Source of the DNA: Corynebacterium haematomassiliense
GTDB lineage: Bacteria; Actinomycetota; Actinomycetes; Mycobacteriales; Mycobacteriaceae
Direction of reading: 5' to 3'
Assembly: GCF_013978595.1 (NCBI RefSeq)
Contig: NZ_JACDTZ010000002.1
Span: forward strand, 407,605-471,604
DNA length: 64,000 nucleotides
Part shown: one piece after another, positions 1-10,611 of the stretch
Position numbering within the stretch: the stretch's first letter is position 1
How the letters are laid out: the number at the start of each line of letters is the position of its first letter
Translations under genes and position numbers: made by a program
Notes under the pieces: generated by a model
Told to the model about the DNA's origin: nothing
Database searches by the model: none
What the model saw: only the letters and a program-made list of their open reading frames with translations

Positions 1-90
1 GTGACCGGCATCCTCTACACCGTCGGCGTGCTGGTGGGCTCAGCTGTCACGTCTTCTCTCGCCGGCACGCTGATCAAGCCCGGCCGCTAA
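1..90 (+). CDS. C-terminal end of a membrane protein (partial)
   Basis: An open frame runs from the window edge to a TAA at 88-90 and encodes about 29 residues of small and hydrophobic amino acids ending in IKPGR. This looks like the last membrane segment of a longer protein whose start lies outside the window. The family cannot be named from this fragment. It lies 42 bp upstream of the BCCT transporter on the same strand and could be co-transcribed with it. Confidence 0.4.
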   Translation: MTGILYTVGVLVGSAVTSSLAGTLIKPGR

Positions 91-132
91 CGCCGGACGC
101 TAACCAGACCAAAACCCTAGATAGGACCACGC

Positions 133-1875
133 ATGGCGCGCACACGCCGTTTGCAATCTGATCCCCTGATTTTCTTCTCCGCGCTGGGTTTCATCCTGGT
201 GTTCGTCGCCGCCACCCTGGCGTTCGGCGACCAAGCCCGCGAAACCTACGCGGCCGTCTCCGGCTGGCTGATGGACCACTTCACGTGGCTCTACATCGGC
301 GGCGTCTCCGCCACGCTGATCTTCCTCATCGTGGTGTTCGTCTCCCGCTACGGCAACCTGCGCCTGGGCGATGATGACGAAGAGCCGGAGTATTCCTACC
401 CCGTCTGGTTCGCCATGCTCTTCGCCGCCGGCATGGGCGCGACGCTGATGTTCTGGGGCGCGGCCGAGCCGCTCAACCACGCCTACAACCCGCCGCGCGG
501 CGGCTACGACTCCATGAGCCGCGACGCGATTATCCAGGCGTTCCAGTTCACCTACTACCACTTCGGCATCCACATGTGGGTCATCTTCACGTTGCCTGGT
601 CTGGCCGTGGGGTACTTCGTCTATAAGCGAAAGATGCCCGCGCGCATGTCGTCGATGTTCTCGCCGCTGCTCGGCGGCAAGGTCTACGACACCCCGGGCA
701 AGCTGCTCGACGCCCTGGGCATCATCGGCACTGTCTTCGGCCTCGCCGTGTCCGTGGGCCTGGGTGTGCTGCAGATTTCTGCGGGCATGAACATTCTTTG
801 GGACGTCCCACTGGTCACCCCCGTACAAATCGGCATCATCTGCGCGATCACCCTCGCCGCCTCGATTTCCGTGGCCACGGGTCTGGACAAGGGGGTGAAG
901 ATCCTGTCCAACCTGAACATCGCCGGCACGGTTCTGCTGATGATCTTTGTGCTGCTCACCGGCCCCACGCTGAAGCTGCTCGGCCAGATCACCGAGTCCT
1001 TCGGCATCTACGCCCAGTCGCTGCCGGAGCTGATGTTCTGGGTGGATTCCTACAACGACAACCCGGGCTGGCACGCCACCTGGACCGCCTTCTACTGGGC
1101 GTGGACTATTTGCTGGTCGCCGTTTGTGGGCATGTTCTTCGCCCGCATCTCCCGCGGCCGCACTGTGCGCGAGTTCATCGGCGGCACGCTGCTTCTGCCC
1201 ACCACCTTCGACCTGATCTGGTTTTCCATCTTCGGCCGCGCTGCCATTGACATGGAGGAGCAGGACCCGGGCGTGCTCACCACCCCGGTGGTGGAGGAGG
1301 GAGACACCCCGCAGGCGCTGTTCTCCCTGCTTGCGGAGTACCCGCTCTACGCCGTCACCGGAGCCCTGGCACTGGTGGTGATCGTGTTCTACTTTGTCAC
1401 CTCCATGGACTCCGCCGCGGTGGTGATGGACATGTTCGCCTCCGGCGAGGAGAACAAGTCGCCCACCTACTACCGGGTCGGCTGGGTCGTCGCCGTCGGT
1501 TTGGTCACCGGCGCGCTGCTGTTTATCAACGATTCCGGCATTGAAGCCCTGCAGCAAGTGGTGATCATCATCGCGCTGCCGTTCTTCTTCATGTACTTCG
1601 TCATGATGTACTCGCTGACGAAGGCGATGAACGACGACTCCGCCGCCGCGCGCAAGACCCGCTCGCGCACCTGGGAGAAGACCGACACCGCGGAGAAGCT
1701 CGAGGAGGGTGAGAACAAGCCGGCCCCGGGCTATGACGCGGAGGGCAACGAGGTCGAGCGCCCCGAGCTCGAGTACGACGCGGAGGACGATTCCTGGAAG
1801 TTCCCCGAGGGCTTCAGGTTGGATCGCAGCGGCGAGAACGACACGCTTGTCGACGACCGCAGGTCCGACACGTAG
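133..1875 (+). CDS. BCCT-family (betaine/carnitine/choline-type) transporter
   Basis: A 580-residue integral membrane protein with about twelve hydrophobic segments. It shows the BCCT glycine-rich motif GMGATLMFWGAAEP near residues 95-110 and the family signature FYWAWTICWSPFVGMFFARISRG near residues 320-345 (split here: FYWAWTICW, then SPFVGMFFARISRG). Known members import betaine, ectoine, proline or carnitine with Na+ or H+. In the signature most betaine carriers read AWWxSW. Here the second Trp is Thr and the Ser is Cys, so the aromatic box is altered and a non-betaine substrate is possible. The C-terminal tail of about 75 residues is very acidic, unlike the basic osmosensing tail of BetP. 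The ATG at 133 follows a short purine-rich stretch and gives a normal N-terminus. Substrate not assignable. Confidence 0.9.
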   Translation: MARTRRLQSDPLIFFSALGFILVFVAATLAFGDQARETYAAVSGWLMDHFTWLYIGGVSATLIFLIVVFVSRYGNLRLGDDDEEPEYSYPVWFAMLFAAGMGATLMFWGAAEPLNHAYNPPRGGYDSMSRDAIIQAFQFTYYHFGIHMWVIFTLPGLAVGYFVYKRKMPARMSSMFSPLLGGKVYDTPGKLLDALGIIGTVFGLAVSVGLGVLQISAGMNILWDVPLVTPVQIGIICAITLAASISVATGLDKGVKILSNLNIAGTVLLMIFVLLTGPTLKLLGQITESFGIYAQSLPELMFWVDSYNDNPGWHATWTAFYWAWTICWSPFVGMFFARISRGRTVREFIGGTLLLPTTFDLIWFSIFGRAAIDMEEQDPGVLTTPVVEEGDTPQALFSLLAEYPLYAVTGALALVVIVFYFVTSMDSAAVVMDMFASGEENKSPTYYRVGWVVAVGLVTGALLFINDSGIEALQQVVIIIALPFFFMYFVMMYSLTKAMNDDSAAARKTRSRTWEKTDTAEKLEEGENKPAPGYDAEGNEVERPELEYDAEDDSWKFPEGFRLDRSGENDTLVDDRRSDT

Positions 1876-1881
1876 CCAGCG

Positions 1882-2313
1882 CTAGCGGGCCAGCCGCATT
1901 GTTCTGTGCGGGATGCCGGTGTCGAGGAACTCCTCGCCCTCGGCCACGAGCCCGAACTGCTCGTAGTAGCCGACTAGGCCGGACTGCGCCTCGACGATGA
2001 GGTCGCCGGGGAAGCGCTCGGTGTAGGCGATGCCGGTGCGCACGATCTCCGGGCCGAGACCGGACCCGCGGTGGTCGGGGTGGACCACAAACCGGCCGAA
2101 GCGGGAGCCGTCCGCGGTGGGGAAGACGCGGGCGCACCCGGCCAACGTGTCGCCGTCGAAGGCGAGGATGTGGCGGGTGTCAGGGCTCGCGTCTTGGTCG
2201 TCGATCTCGTTGAAGGGGCAGTTCTGCTCTGCCACGAAGACGTCCACACGCAGCTTGTACAGCTGGTGAACCTCGAGTGGGGTCATCTCACGCAGCGATT
2301 TCAGGCTGATCAT
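1882..2313 (-). CDS. GNAT-family N-acetyltransferase, ElaA-like
   Basis: 143 residues resembling E. coli ElaA over the full length: LRVDVFVAEQNCP near residues 21-33, a DTRHI segment, and the acetyl-CoA binding loop HRGSGLG at 81-87. It should be a cytoplasmic acetyltransferase whose natural substrate is unknown. The ATG at 2313 is preceded by GGAAGG at a rather long distance and overlaps the end of the upstream DUF418 gene by 26 bp. A second ATG at 2286, just after that gene's stop, is an alternative start. The overlap implies translational coupling with the DUF418 gene. Confidence 0.85.
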   Translation of the reverse strand: MISLKSLREMTPLEVHQLYKLRVDVFVAEQNCPFNEIDDQDASPDTRHILAFDGDTLAGCARVFPTADGSRFGRFVVHPDHRGSGLGPEIVRTGIAYTERFPGDLIVEAQSGLVGYYEQFGLVAEGEEFLDTGIPHRTMRLAR

Positions 2314-3553
2314 ATTTCGGCTCAATCCTTCCCGTCTTTCCGTAGGAGAGGTGGCGGTGCGCCCACTCGAACGGGCCCTGCTTGCCCGCCCGGTCCAGCG
2401 CAACTGCCAGCAGCAGAGTAATCAACCACACTGCAAAGCCGATGAGCAGCTTGCCGGTGACCGAGGTGTCCAGGCCGATGCCCAAAAACGCCGGGGTGCA
2501 GATCGCAATGAAGAGGAACGACTGCGCGAGATACCCCGACATGGAGCGCTTGCCCAGCGCCACGAACGCCCGGGCCCAACCCGGGACCCGGTTGTTCAGC
2601 TCGTCTGTGGCCAGCGCGAGCAGCGCCAGAATGCCCGGGCCGGTGAGGTAGCCGAGCGCCTGGTTGAGCACGAACAGCGGCAGCTCCCACTCGTCCGGCA
2701 GCACGCCCGCGGCGGCTAAGCCCCAGGGCAGGCCGACGCAGAGGATGACCAGCCCGGTGATAATGCTCCAGGTGACGAGGGTGCGGCGGTGCGCGTGGAC
2801 GTCGGTAAGCACCTGCTCTCGCGCCCACACGTAGCCGATGATGGCAAGCGATAACAGCTGCAGCACCGCAAACGGCTGCGCGACCAGCTGCCCGAGTGCC
2901 ATGTCCAGGTTGGACGAGAAGTACGCCCCGAAGGTGTCGAAGGTGGCGGTGGGTTCGGACTGGTTGAAGCCGCCGGAGGCGTCAAAGTAGAACGACGCGA
3001 TACCGCCGGCGACGCCGAGGGCCGTGAACAGGCCGAGGATGGTGTAGGCGATGATGCGCAGCGTCTTCGAACTCAGCGTGAGCATCGCCGCGAGGAAGAT
3101 GCCCACCAGCCCGTAGGTGAGCATGATGTCGCCGTAGAACAGCAGGAACATGTGCGCCACGCCGAACAGCGCGAGCGCGCCGTAGCGGCGGTACAGCACG
3201 CGCCGGGCCTGCTTGGCGGGGTAGTGCTTGCGGTACAGGCTGGCCGCGACCAGGCCGAAGCCGAAGCCCAGCAGCGTGGAGAACATCGGCAGGCCGCGCA
3301 CGTGGATGAACATCGCGGCGAACACCGCGCCGATCTGGTCGATCACGCTGTCCGGGCGCACGCCGCCGACGGACCAGCCCACGCGGGATTGGTCCTCCGA
3401 CCAGTCGTTGATCACCCAAGCCTGGGCGGCGTTGGCCATCGCGATGCCCAACAGGGCGGTGCCGCGCGCCAGATCCGGGACGATCAGGCGGGGGCGTTGC
3501 TGTGTGGGTTGGTGTTCGGGTTGATGCTGTTCGGCGTTAGCGGCTTCGTGCAT
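2288..3553 (-). CDS. DUF418 domain-containing membrane protein
   Basis: About 421 residues with roughly ten hydrophobic segments. The N-terminal pattern DLARGTALLGIAMANA and the C-terminal RSMSGYLAQS region are typical of DUF418 (YeiB-like) proteins, which are membrane proteins of unknown biochemical role. A Gln/His/Pro-rich stretch precedes the first membrane segment. An in-frame GTG at 3589 would add 12 residues. Neither start has a convincing ribosome-binding site. The gene is divergent from the secreted protease and overlaps the acetyltransferase gene downstream. Confidence 0.8.
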   Translation of the reverse strand: MHEAANAEQHQPEHQPTQQRPRLIVPDLARGTALLGIAMANAAQAWVINDWSEDQSRVGWSVGGVRPDSVIDQIGAVFAAMFIHVRGLPMFSTLLGFGFGLVAASLYRKHYPAKQARRVLYRRYGALALFGVAHMFLLFYGDIMLTYGLVGIFLAAMLTLSSKTLRIIAYTILGLFTALGVAGGIASFYFDASGGFNQSEPTATFDTFGAYFSSNLDMALGQLVAQPFAVLQLLSLAIIGYVWAREQVLTDVHAHRRTLVTWSIITGLVILCVGLPWGLAAAGVLPDEWELPLFVLNQALGYLTGPGILALLALATDELNNRVPGWARAFVALGKRSMSGYLAQSFLFIAICTPAFLGIGLDTSVTGKLLIGFAVWLITLLLAVALDRAGKQGPFEWAHRHLSYGKTGRIEPKYDQPEIAA

Positions 3554-3674
3554 GCGCTCAAGGTACCGCCTCAGCCGCGCATCAGCCACGTTTGCGGTTA
3601 CTGGCCCGCGAAGGTTAGGGATGTGGTTGAATGTCTCTGTTGATACTCATGTTGCCAATGTGATTGGGGTTGCT

Positions 3675-4532
3675 ATGCGTCGCTCGTCCGCCGCCCGCCT
3701 GCTTACCGCCGCGTTTCTGATTGCCACCTCGGCGGCTATCGGCAGCCCCGCGGCGCACGCCCAACAGGCGGAGGCGCCGGTGGGTGACCTGGTCAACTAC
3801 GTCTGGCGCACCGACCCGGTGTCCAAGGCCCTGGCCGGAAAGCCGATGGCGGACAAGGTCCTGCACCGCGTTCCCGGCTCCTTCTTCGACGCACCGCGCA
3901 CCCCGGCCGAGTCCGATGAAGCGATGCGACGCGGCCGCGCGCTCTACGGCCCGAGCACCCCGCTGTATGTCGGCTCCGAGCCCGGCAAGGAAGTCATGTG
4001 CACCACCACGGCGGCCGGCTACAACGACCGCGGCGAGAAAATCGCCGTCACCGCCGGCCACTGCGGCAATGTCGGCGACGCCGTACGCTCCGCGGACTCC
4101 TGGCAGCTCGGCCGCACCGGCACGATCACACACGTCAACCGCGAGCTGGACTACGCGGTGATCACGCTCGCCGACAACACCGAGGTCACCCGCTCCTACA
4201 ACGGCGTGACCGTCAACCACTTGGGCGGCGCACCGGTGAAGCCGGGCGGCGTGGTGTGCAAGACCGGCGTGGCCTCCGGCACCACCTGCGGTCCCACCTA
4301 CACCGACTGGGAAGCGCGCAACACCAACCAGGTCTGCGCCATGCAGGGCGACTCGGGCGCGCCGCTGATGGTGGGTGACCGCGTCATCGGCATGATCAAC
4401 GGCGGCATCTGGGGCCCGCCGTTCAACGTGGCCTGCCGCACCCCGCTGCAGGGCCCGCTGCACGCGCCGACGGGCGCGCTGCGCATGGACGCCGTGCTCG
4501 GCGACATCCCGGGCGGGTTCCGCCTGCCGTAG
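3675..4532 (+). CDS. Secreted S1-family (trypsin-like) serine protease
   Basis: 285 residues. Residues 1 to about 30 form a signal peptide (basic start, hydrophobic core, AAHAQ cleavage region). The catalytic triad is visible: His129 in TAGHC, Asp159 in LDYAVI, Ser227 in GDSGAP. Paired cysteines (195/205 and 130/109 or 221) fit extracellular disulfides. The ATG at 3675 was chosen because the signal peptide starts there. Longer in-frame starts would place non-coding-looking sequence before it. The substrate is unknown and it may be an exported housekeeping or nutritional protease. Its end converges with the phosphatase gene 15 bp away. Confidence 0.88.
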   Translation: MRRSSAARLLTAAFLIATSAAIGSPAAHAQQAEAPVGDLVNYVWRTDPVSKALAGKPMADKVLHRVPGSFFDAPRTPAESDEAMRRGRALYGPSTPLYVGSEPGKEVMCTTTAAGYNDRGEKIAVTAGHCGNVGDAVRSADSWQLGRTGTITHVNRELDYAVITLADNTEVTRSYNGVTVNHLGGAPVKPGGVVCKTGVASGTTCGPTYTDWEARNTNQVCAMQGDSGAPLMVGDRVIGMINGGIWGPPFNVACRTPLQGPLHAPTGALRMDAVLGDIPGGFRLP

Positions 4533-4547
4533 GCGGCGCGGGCCCCG

Positions 4548-5348
4548 CTAGCCCTGCAGGCGCTCCGCGATCTCGCCCACGATCTGCGGGTTGCCGGCAA
4601 CGCACCAGGTCACGTCACCCGCGTCGACCTTGATGCAGCGCCCGCCGACGGCCTCGACCAGCGCCTTGCCCGGCAGCCAATCCCAATCCGGCACGGTGTG
4701 CTGCAGCCACGCGCCCATCTGCCCGGACGCGAGGTTCGACAGGTCCACGGAACCCGCACCCATCATGCGCATCGTCGCCGCGCCCGTGACCACGCGCAGC
4801 CACGCCTCGCGCACATCGTCGTTGGCCATAAAGGTCGGGTGCAGGTAGGTCACCACTGCGCTTTCGCCTAGCGACGACTCCGCCAAGCCCCCAAGCTCCA
4901 CCCCGTCGCGCGTGGCCGCACCGTCCGCCGCGATCCACGTGGTGTCCGTGGCGGGGCGGTGCACGGCGCCGATGGCGGGGGAGTGGGCGGAGTTGTCGTC
5001 TACAAGTGCGATCGCCGAGCAGAAGTAGTCCGAGCCCTGGGAGAAGTTGTAGGTGCCGTCGACCGGGTCGATCACCCACGTGCGGCCGGTAGAAGAGGCG
5101 CGGGAGGCGCCCTCCTCGCCGATCACGCCGTCGTCGCCGCGCAGCGCCTGAAGCGCCTCGGACACGAAGCGCTCCGCGGTGCGGTCGGCTTCCGTGACCA
5201 CGTCGGAGACAGAGGTTTTCACCTCCGCGTCCAGGCCCTCGCCGCGCATGCGCAGCGCCAGCTGGCCGGCGTGGCGCACGAGCGCGGCTGCGAGCTCGGC
5301 GTCGGAATCGTTGCGGTGGTCGGAAATAAACTGCTGCGTATCGGTCAC
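4548..5348 (-). CDS. Inositol monophosphatase-family phosphatase
   Basis: 266 residues with the Mg2+-dependent phosphatase motifs: GEEG at 77-80, WVIDPVDGT at 91-99 (metal ligands Asp94 and Asp97), and DWDWLPG near residue 218, which corresponds to the WDxAxG motif. Family members hydrolyse inositol phosphate, histidinol phosphate or related small phosphates. In corynebacteria such genes lie close to prfB, one paralogue being the histidinol phosphatase HisN, so the exact substrate cannot be decided here. Only one copy is present. It lies 7 bp downstream of thiC on the same strand and may be read through from it. Confidence 0.85.
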   Translation of the reverse strand: MTDTQQFISDHRNDSDAELAAALVRHAGQLALRMRGEGLDAEVKTSVSDVVTEADRTAERFVSEALQALRGDDGVIGEEGASRASSTGRTWVIDPVDGTYNFSQGSDYFCSAIALVDDNSAHSPAIGAVHRPATDTTWIAADGAATRDGVELGGLAESSLGESAVVTYLHPTFMANDDVREAWLRVVTGAATMRMMGAGSVDLSNLASGQMGAWLQHTVPDWDWLPGKALVEAVGGRCIKVDAGDVTWCVAGNPQIVGEIAERLQG

Positions 5349-5355
5349 GCGGCCA

Positions 5356-7256
<1,901 letters not shown>

Positions 7257-7318
7257 GTCGCAGGCCACTGTATCCCGTCTTGGTGGCCGTGTCAGGCGGT
7301 TCGCTAGACTTTGCCCCT

Positions 7319-8419
7319 ATGCAGCCGGAAACTCAGACGCGGATCAAGGACTTAAGCTCCACACTTTCCACCATTGAGAAGGTGATGGACCTGGACGTCC
7401 TGCGCGAGCGCGCCCGCGAGCTGGAGGCCCAAGCCGGGGACCCGTCGCTTTGGGACGACCCCGCGCACGCGCAAAAGGTCACCACCGAGCTGTCGAACGT
7501 GCAGGCGCGGCTAAAGAAGGTCACGTCGCTGCGCTCGCGTATCGACGACCTCCCGGTGATGTACGAACTCGCCGAAGAAGAAGGCGACGCATCCATGGCC
7601 GACGAGGAGCTGGCAGACGTTGCCGCGCAGATTGACTCACTGGAGGTGCAGACCATGCTTTCCGGCGAATACGACCAGCGCGAAGCCGTGGTGCACATCC
7701 GCTCCGGCGCCGGCGGCGTGGACGCGGCGGACTGGGCCGAGATGCTCATGCGCATGTACACCCGCTGGGCCGAAAAAGCCGGCCACAAGGTGGACATCTA
7801 CGACATCTCCTACGCGGAAGAAGCCGGCATCAAGTCCGCCACCTTCGTGGTGCACGGCGAGTACCTCTACGGCCAGCTGTCGGTGGAGCAGGGCGCGCAC
7901 CGGCTCGTGCGCATCTCGCCCTTTGACAACCAGGCGCGTCGCCAGACCTCATTCGCCGAGGTGGAGGTGCTGCCGGTGGTGGAGCAGACCGACCACATCG
8001 ACATCCCGGACTCCGACATCCGCGTCGATGTCTACCGCTCCTCCGGCCCCGGCGGGCAGAGCGTGAACACCACCGACTCCGCAGTGCGCATCACCCACAT
8101 CCCCACCGGCATTGTGGTGACCTGCCAGAACGAGAAGTCCCAGATCCAGAACAAGGCCTCGGCGCTCAACGTCTTGCAGTCCAAGCTGCTGGAGAAGAAG
8201 CGCCAGGAGGAAAAGGCCGAAATGGATGCCCTCGGCGCCGGCGGCAACGCCAGCTGGGGCAACCAAATGCGCTCCTATGTCCTGCACCCGTATCAGATGG
8301 TCAAGGACCTGCGCACCGACTTTGAGGTCGGCGACCCGCAGAAGGTCCTCGACGGCGACATCGACGGGTTCTTAGAGGCCGGCATCCGCTGGCGCATGGC
8401 GCAGCAGCAGGAGGCGTAA
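7319..8419 (+). CDS. prfB: Peptide chain release factor 2
   Basis: 366 residues. RF2 recognises UGA and UAA stop codons. The GGQ peptidyl-tRNA hydrolysis motif is at 245-247 and the SPF codon-recognition tripeptide at 200-202. The ATG at 7319 starts the usual N-terminus. The reading frame is continuous: the in-frame TGA and +1 frameshift that autoregulate E. coli prfB are absent. In related genomes prfB is near ftsE-ftsX-smpB. Here about 14 kb of insertion sequence and catabolic genes separates them. Confidence 0.97.
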   Translation: MQPETQTRIKDLSSTLSTIEKVMDLDVLRERARELEAQAGDPSLWDDPAHAQKVTTELSNVQARLKKVTSLRSRIDDLPVMYELAEEEGDASMADEELADVAAQIDSLEVQTMLSGEYDQREAVVHIRSGAGGVDAADWAEMLMRMYTRWAEKAGHKVDIYDISYAEEAGIKSATFVVHGEYLYGQLSVEQGAHRLVRISPFDNQARRQTSFAEVEVLPVVEQTDHIDIPDSDIRVDVYRSSGPGGQSVNTTDSAVRITHIPTGIVVTCQNEKSQIQNKASALNVLQSKLLEKKRQEEKAEMDALGAGGNASWGNQMRSYVLHPYQMVKDLRTDFEVGDPQKVLDGDIDGFLEAGIRWRMAQQQEA

Positions 8420-8443
8420 GGCTGCCGACAAGGCGCCCCGGCT

Positions 8444-8459
8444 GTGACGGATGTGACAT
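8444..8459 (+). repeat. Extra copy of the insertion-sequence terminal sequence
   Basis: GTGACGGATGTGACAT here matches 16 of 16 bases of the inverted terminal sequence at the far end of the element (10529-10544, opposite strand). It lies 41 bp outside the better-aligned left end at 8485, so it is either the remnant of another copy or the true outer end. Confidence 0.6.
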
Positions 8460-8540
8460 CGCGTTTTCGCGCGACCTGGGGATAGTGACAAATGTGACAG
8501 AGCGCGCTTTGTGTCAAGTGGTTGTGAACGGGTTTAGGTG

Positions 8541-9515
8541 TTAGATCGTGATGGGTTGTGGGGTTGGGGCGGTTTGGGTGGTGGTGCGGATGATGCTGAC
8601 TTCTGCCGGGAGGCCTGTGCCAGCTTTGGTGTCCGGTAGTTGTGTGATGATGCCTTCGCTGAGTGCGTTTCGCATCCCTTCCTCTCGTTTGCGTTGCAGT
8701 TCGGTCCAGGTGCCGTCGAGGACTGCTTGTGGTGGGTAGTAGTTGATCCCGCTGTGTGGGGTGGCGTTGTAGACCGGCACCCAGGCGCTGACCCAGGTGT
8801 TTGCTTCGCCCAGCGTGGTGAAGGTTTTCGGGTAGTAGGTCCTGGTCTTTAGGGTGTGGAACACCGACTCGGTGTGCGGGTTGTCGTTGCTGGTGTGCGG
8901 CCGGTTCAATGAGCGGGCCACACCATGTTCGGCAAACAGTTTGCCGAGTCGTTTGCTGGTCATGGCAGCGCCGTTGTCGGAGTGGACAGTGTGCACATTT
9001 GGAAAACGGGTGAAGATGTCGGCGAACATCGCTGCTGCAAGCTGGCTGTTTTCTCGTTCTGCGACGACGAACCCGACGATGGCGCGCGAGTACAGATCGA
9101 TCACCATGTGCAACGCGAAGGTTTGTCCGTAGTACTGGCCAGGCAAAAACGTGATGTCCCAGCACAGCACCTGCCCGGGGGCGGTGGCGTGCACATGCGG
9201 CGGTGTGGCGTCGTGGCGGCGTTTGGCTTGTCTGGCTTTGGTGTTGTGGCGTTGGTGCAGCAGTTTGCCGTGGGCTTTGGCCACCCGGTAGAAGCTGCGC
9301 AGGCTCGCCAGGTAGATCCCGTTGTTCAACGCGGCGTAAAACACCTGGTCCACCCCGCAATGCGGATTGTCGTCCAGCAGCTCCACTATGTCTGTGACTG
9401 TGGCATCAGACAGCCGGTTGATCCGGCGTTGGTGATGCGGGATCGGGTTGTCGGTGCGTGGGCGCGGATTGGTTTCGTAGAAGACCCGGCTGCGTGAGGC
9501 ACCGATGATGCCCAT
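8541..9515 (-). CDS. Transposase OrfB, DDE (rve) integrase core
   Basis: 324 residues from the ATG at 9515, with the retroviral-type integrase core. The DDE residues are visible as CWDITFLPG (Asp), HSDNGAAM (Asp) and NPHTESVF (Glu). The coding frame stays open upstream of this ATG as far as 9683 and encodes plausible protein (QRLYEQGRQAEETLINQ), overlapping orfA. The active product is therefore probably an OrfA-OrfB fusion made by -1 frameshifting, about 644 residues long. Family placement between IS3- and IS481-like groups is uncertain. Confidence 0.85.
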   Translation of the reverse strand: MGIIGASRSRVFYETNPRPRTDNPIPHHQRRINRLSDATVTDIVELLDDNPHCGVDQVFYAALNNGIYLASLRSFYRVAKAHGKLLHQRHNTKARQAKRRHDATPPHVHATAPGQVLCWDITFLPGQYYGQTFALHMVIDLYSRAIVGFVVAERENSQLAAAMFADIFTRFPNVHTVHSDNGAAMTSKRLGKLFAEHGVARSLNRPHTSNDNPHTESVFHTLKTRTYYPKTFTTLGEANTWVSAWVPVYNATPHSGINYYPPQAVLDGTWTELQRKREEGMRNALSEGIITQLPDTKAGTGLPAEVSIIRTTTQTAPTPQPITI

Positions 9516-9556
9516 CGCCTTCGTTTTGGAGTATCCGACGGAAACGAGCTGGTTGA

Positions 9557-10474
9557 TCAGCGTTTCTTCCGCTTGCCGGCCTTGCTCGTAGAGGCGTTGT
9601 TGGGCGTCGGTGAGGACTTTTCCTCCGCGTTTGAGTCCACGCCAGGTGCTCCTGGCATGGTCGCTAAAGCTTTTCCCAACACATCAGTGGCCAGCTCAGC
9701 CCGCTCTGCCCTTTCCGTCGCCTTATCTAAGGCACGCTGCATTGCTTCTTCACGGCGTTTGGCATCGAGTTCGAGCTTGCGTTTGTCCTGCGTCAGCGCA
9801 GAAATTTCCTTGCGCAGCTGCTGAATTTCGGCGCATTCATCCATCGTCAACGTTCCAACCCTCCTTGGTCTTGTGCGTGTTGGCAGATCACCGTCAGCCA
9901 CCATTGCGGTCCAGCGTCGCACGGTGTGATGGGCAAGTCCATGCGCCACTAACCAGGCTTCTTTCTGGCCATGCGGCACTAACCCGTACTCGACGACCAC
10001 CTCACGGATGTACTCCGCACTAGGTCTGCCCAGGTAGGCAGCATCAGCCATGTGTTTGGCGCGCTCGACGCCGTCAACGCCGTCGTCCACGGTTTTCGAT
10101 TTCTGCAGTGCGCGGGCCCAACGCTTGATGTTGAGATATTGAATTCCCTGCCGGGCGCACCACGGGCCTTTCGTGCCATTGGGCAACAGGTTGTAAATCG
10201 TGATCATCTGCCGCTGCTGTGCTGGATGAAACCAACTGCCAGAACCGGTCACGCGGTACGGGGAGAACACGAACGCCACAGCGTCAAGCGATGTCAACGT
10301 CTCATCATCGAGTACTTCCCCCGCCGCCAGCACACGCGGCGGCAGCGACAAGATCTCCTCGACCCCCTCGCGCGACGTCTTAGGCTTGACCTTTCGGGCA
10401 ACCACCGGGGCATCAACGGACGGTGGCGACGTCAACGACGACGGCACCAACTGAGGCAACTGTGAATCGGTCAT
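9557..10474 (-). CDS. Insertion-sequence OrfA (DNA-binding part of transposase)
   Basis: 305 residues from the ATG at 10474, which has the ribosome-binding site GGAGG eight bases upstream. An in-frame TTG at 10480 is less likely. The protein carries helix-turn-helix-like segments (LAHHTVRRWTAM) and a charged coiled coil (about residues 215-270: ALTQDKRKLELDAKRREEAM) before a basic tail. Such OrfA proteins bind the element ends and act as regulators, while the fusion with OrfB is the transposase. It is unusually long for an OrfA. Confidence 0.75.
   Translation of the reverse strand: MTDSQLPQLVPSSLTSPPSVDAPVVARKVKPKTSREGVEEILSLPPRVLAAGEVLDDETLTSLDAVAFVFSPYRVTGSGSWFHPAQQRQMITIYNLLPNGTKGPWCARQGIQYLNIKRWARALQKSKTVDDGVDGVERAKHMADAAYLGRPSAEYIREVVVEYGLVPHGQKEAWLVAHGLAHHTVRRWTAMVADGDLPTRTRPRRVGTLTMDECAEIQQLRKEISALTQDKRKLELDAKRREEAMQRALDKATERAERAELATDVLGKALATMPGAPGVDSNAEEKSSPTPNNASTSKAGKRKKR
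9671..9677 (-). other. Probable -1 ribosomal frameshift site, G-GGA-AAA
   Basis: On the minus strand the orfA frame reads TTG GGA AAA GCT, giving the slippery heptamer G GGA AAA. The -1 frame has a TGA six bases before the heptamer (9684-9686) and is then open without a stop to the end of orfB at 8541. That is the expected arrangement for programmed frameshifting to an OrfAB fusion. Confidence 0.7.
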
Positions 10475-10549
10475 GAACAAAACCTCCTACGGTACGTCGT
10501 TCACAACCACTCTGGCACTAAGGGGCGAATGTCACATCCGTCACTGAGA

Positions 10550-10586
10550 AGCCCCCGCTGCCGGGGTGAAGCCGGGAGCGGGGGCT
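10550..10586 (-). terminator. Stem-loop terminator after the MFS gene
   Basis: Perfect 10-bp stem AGCCCCCGCT / AGCGGGGGCT with a 17-base loop, 26 bp beyond the end of the MFS gene on the minus strand. There is no strong T-run, so it may be a weak or bidirectional terminator. It also lies just outside the insertion sequence. Confidence 0.55.
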
Positions 10587-10611
10587 GCGGACGTGAGCCG
10601 GCAGCAAGCCG

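Larger units (their letters stand above)
8485..10544 (-). mobile_element. Insertion sequence with orfA/orfB and DDE transposase
   Basis: About 2.06 kb bounded by imperfect inverted repeats. GTGACAAATGTGACAG at 8485 and GTGACGGATGTGACAT (minus strand) from 10544 align without gaps for about 32 bases, then both run into the perfectly matched inner pair AGTGGTTGTGAACG (8517-8530 and 10498-10511). The element holds orfA and orfB on the minus strand with a frameshift overlap, as in IS3-type elements. No target duplication could be recognised. It sits directly downstream of prfB, at the left edge of the catabolic block. Confidence 0.8.

Noticed and set aside
7319..7440. Programmed +1 frameshift in prfB
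   Set aside because: The frame is continuous with no in-frame TGA near codon 25, so no frameshift is needed.
8419..10550. Target-site duplication around the first insertion sequence
   Set aside because: Flanks at 8444 or 8485 (GGCT, GATA) do not match the right flank (TGAGAAG).
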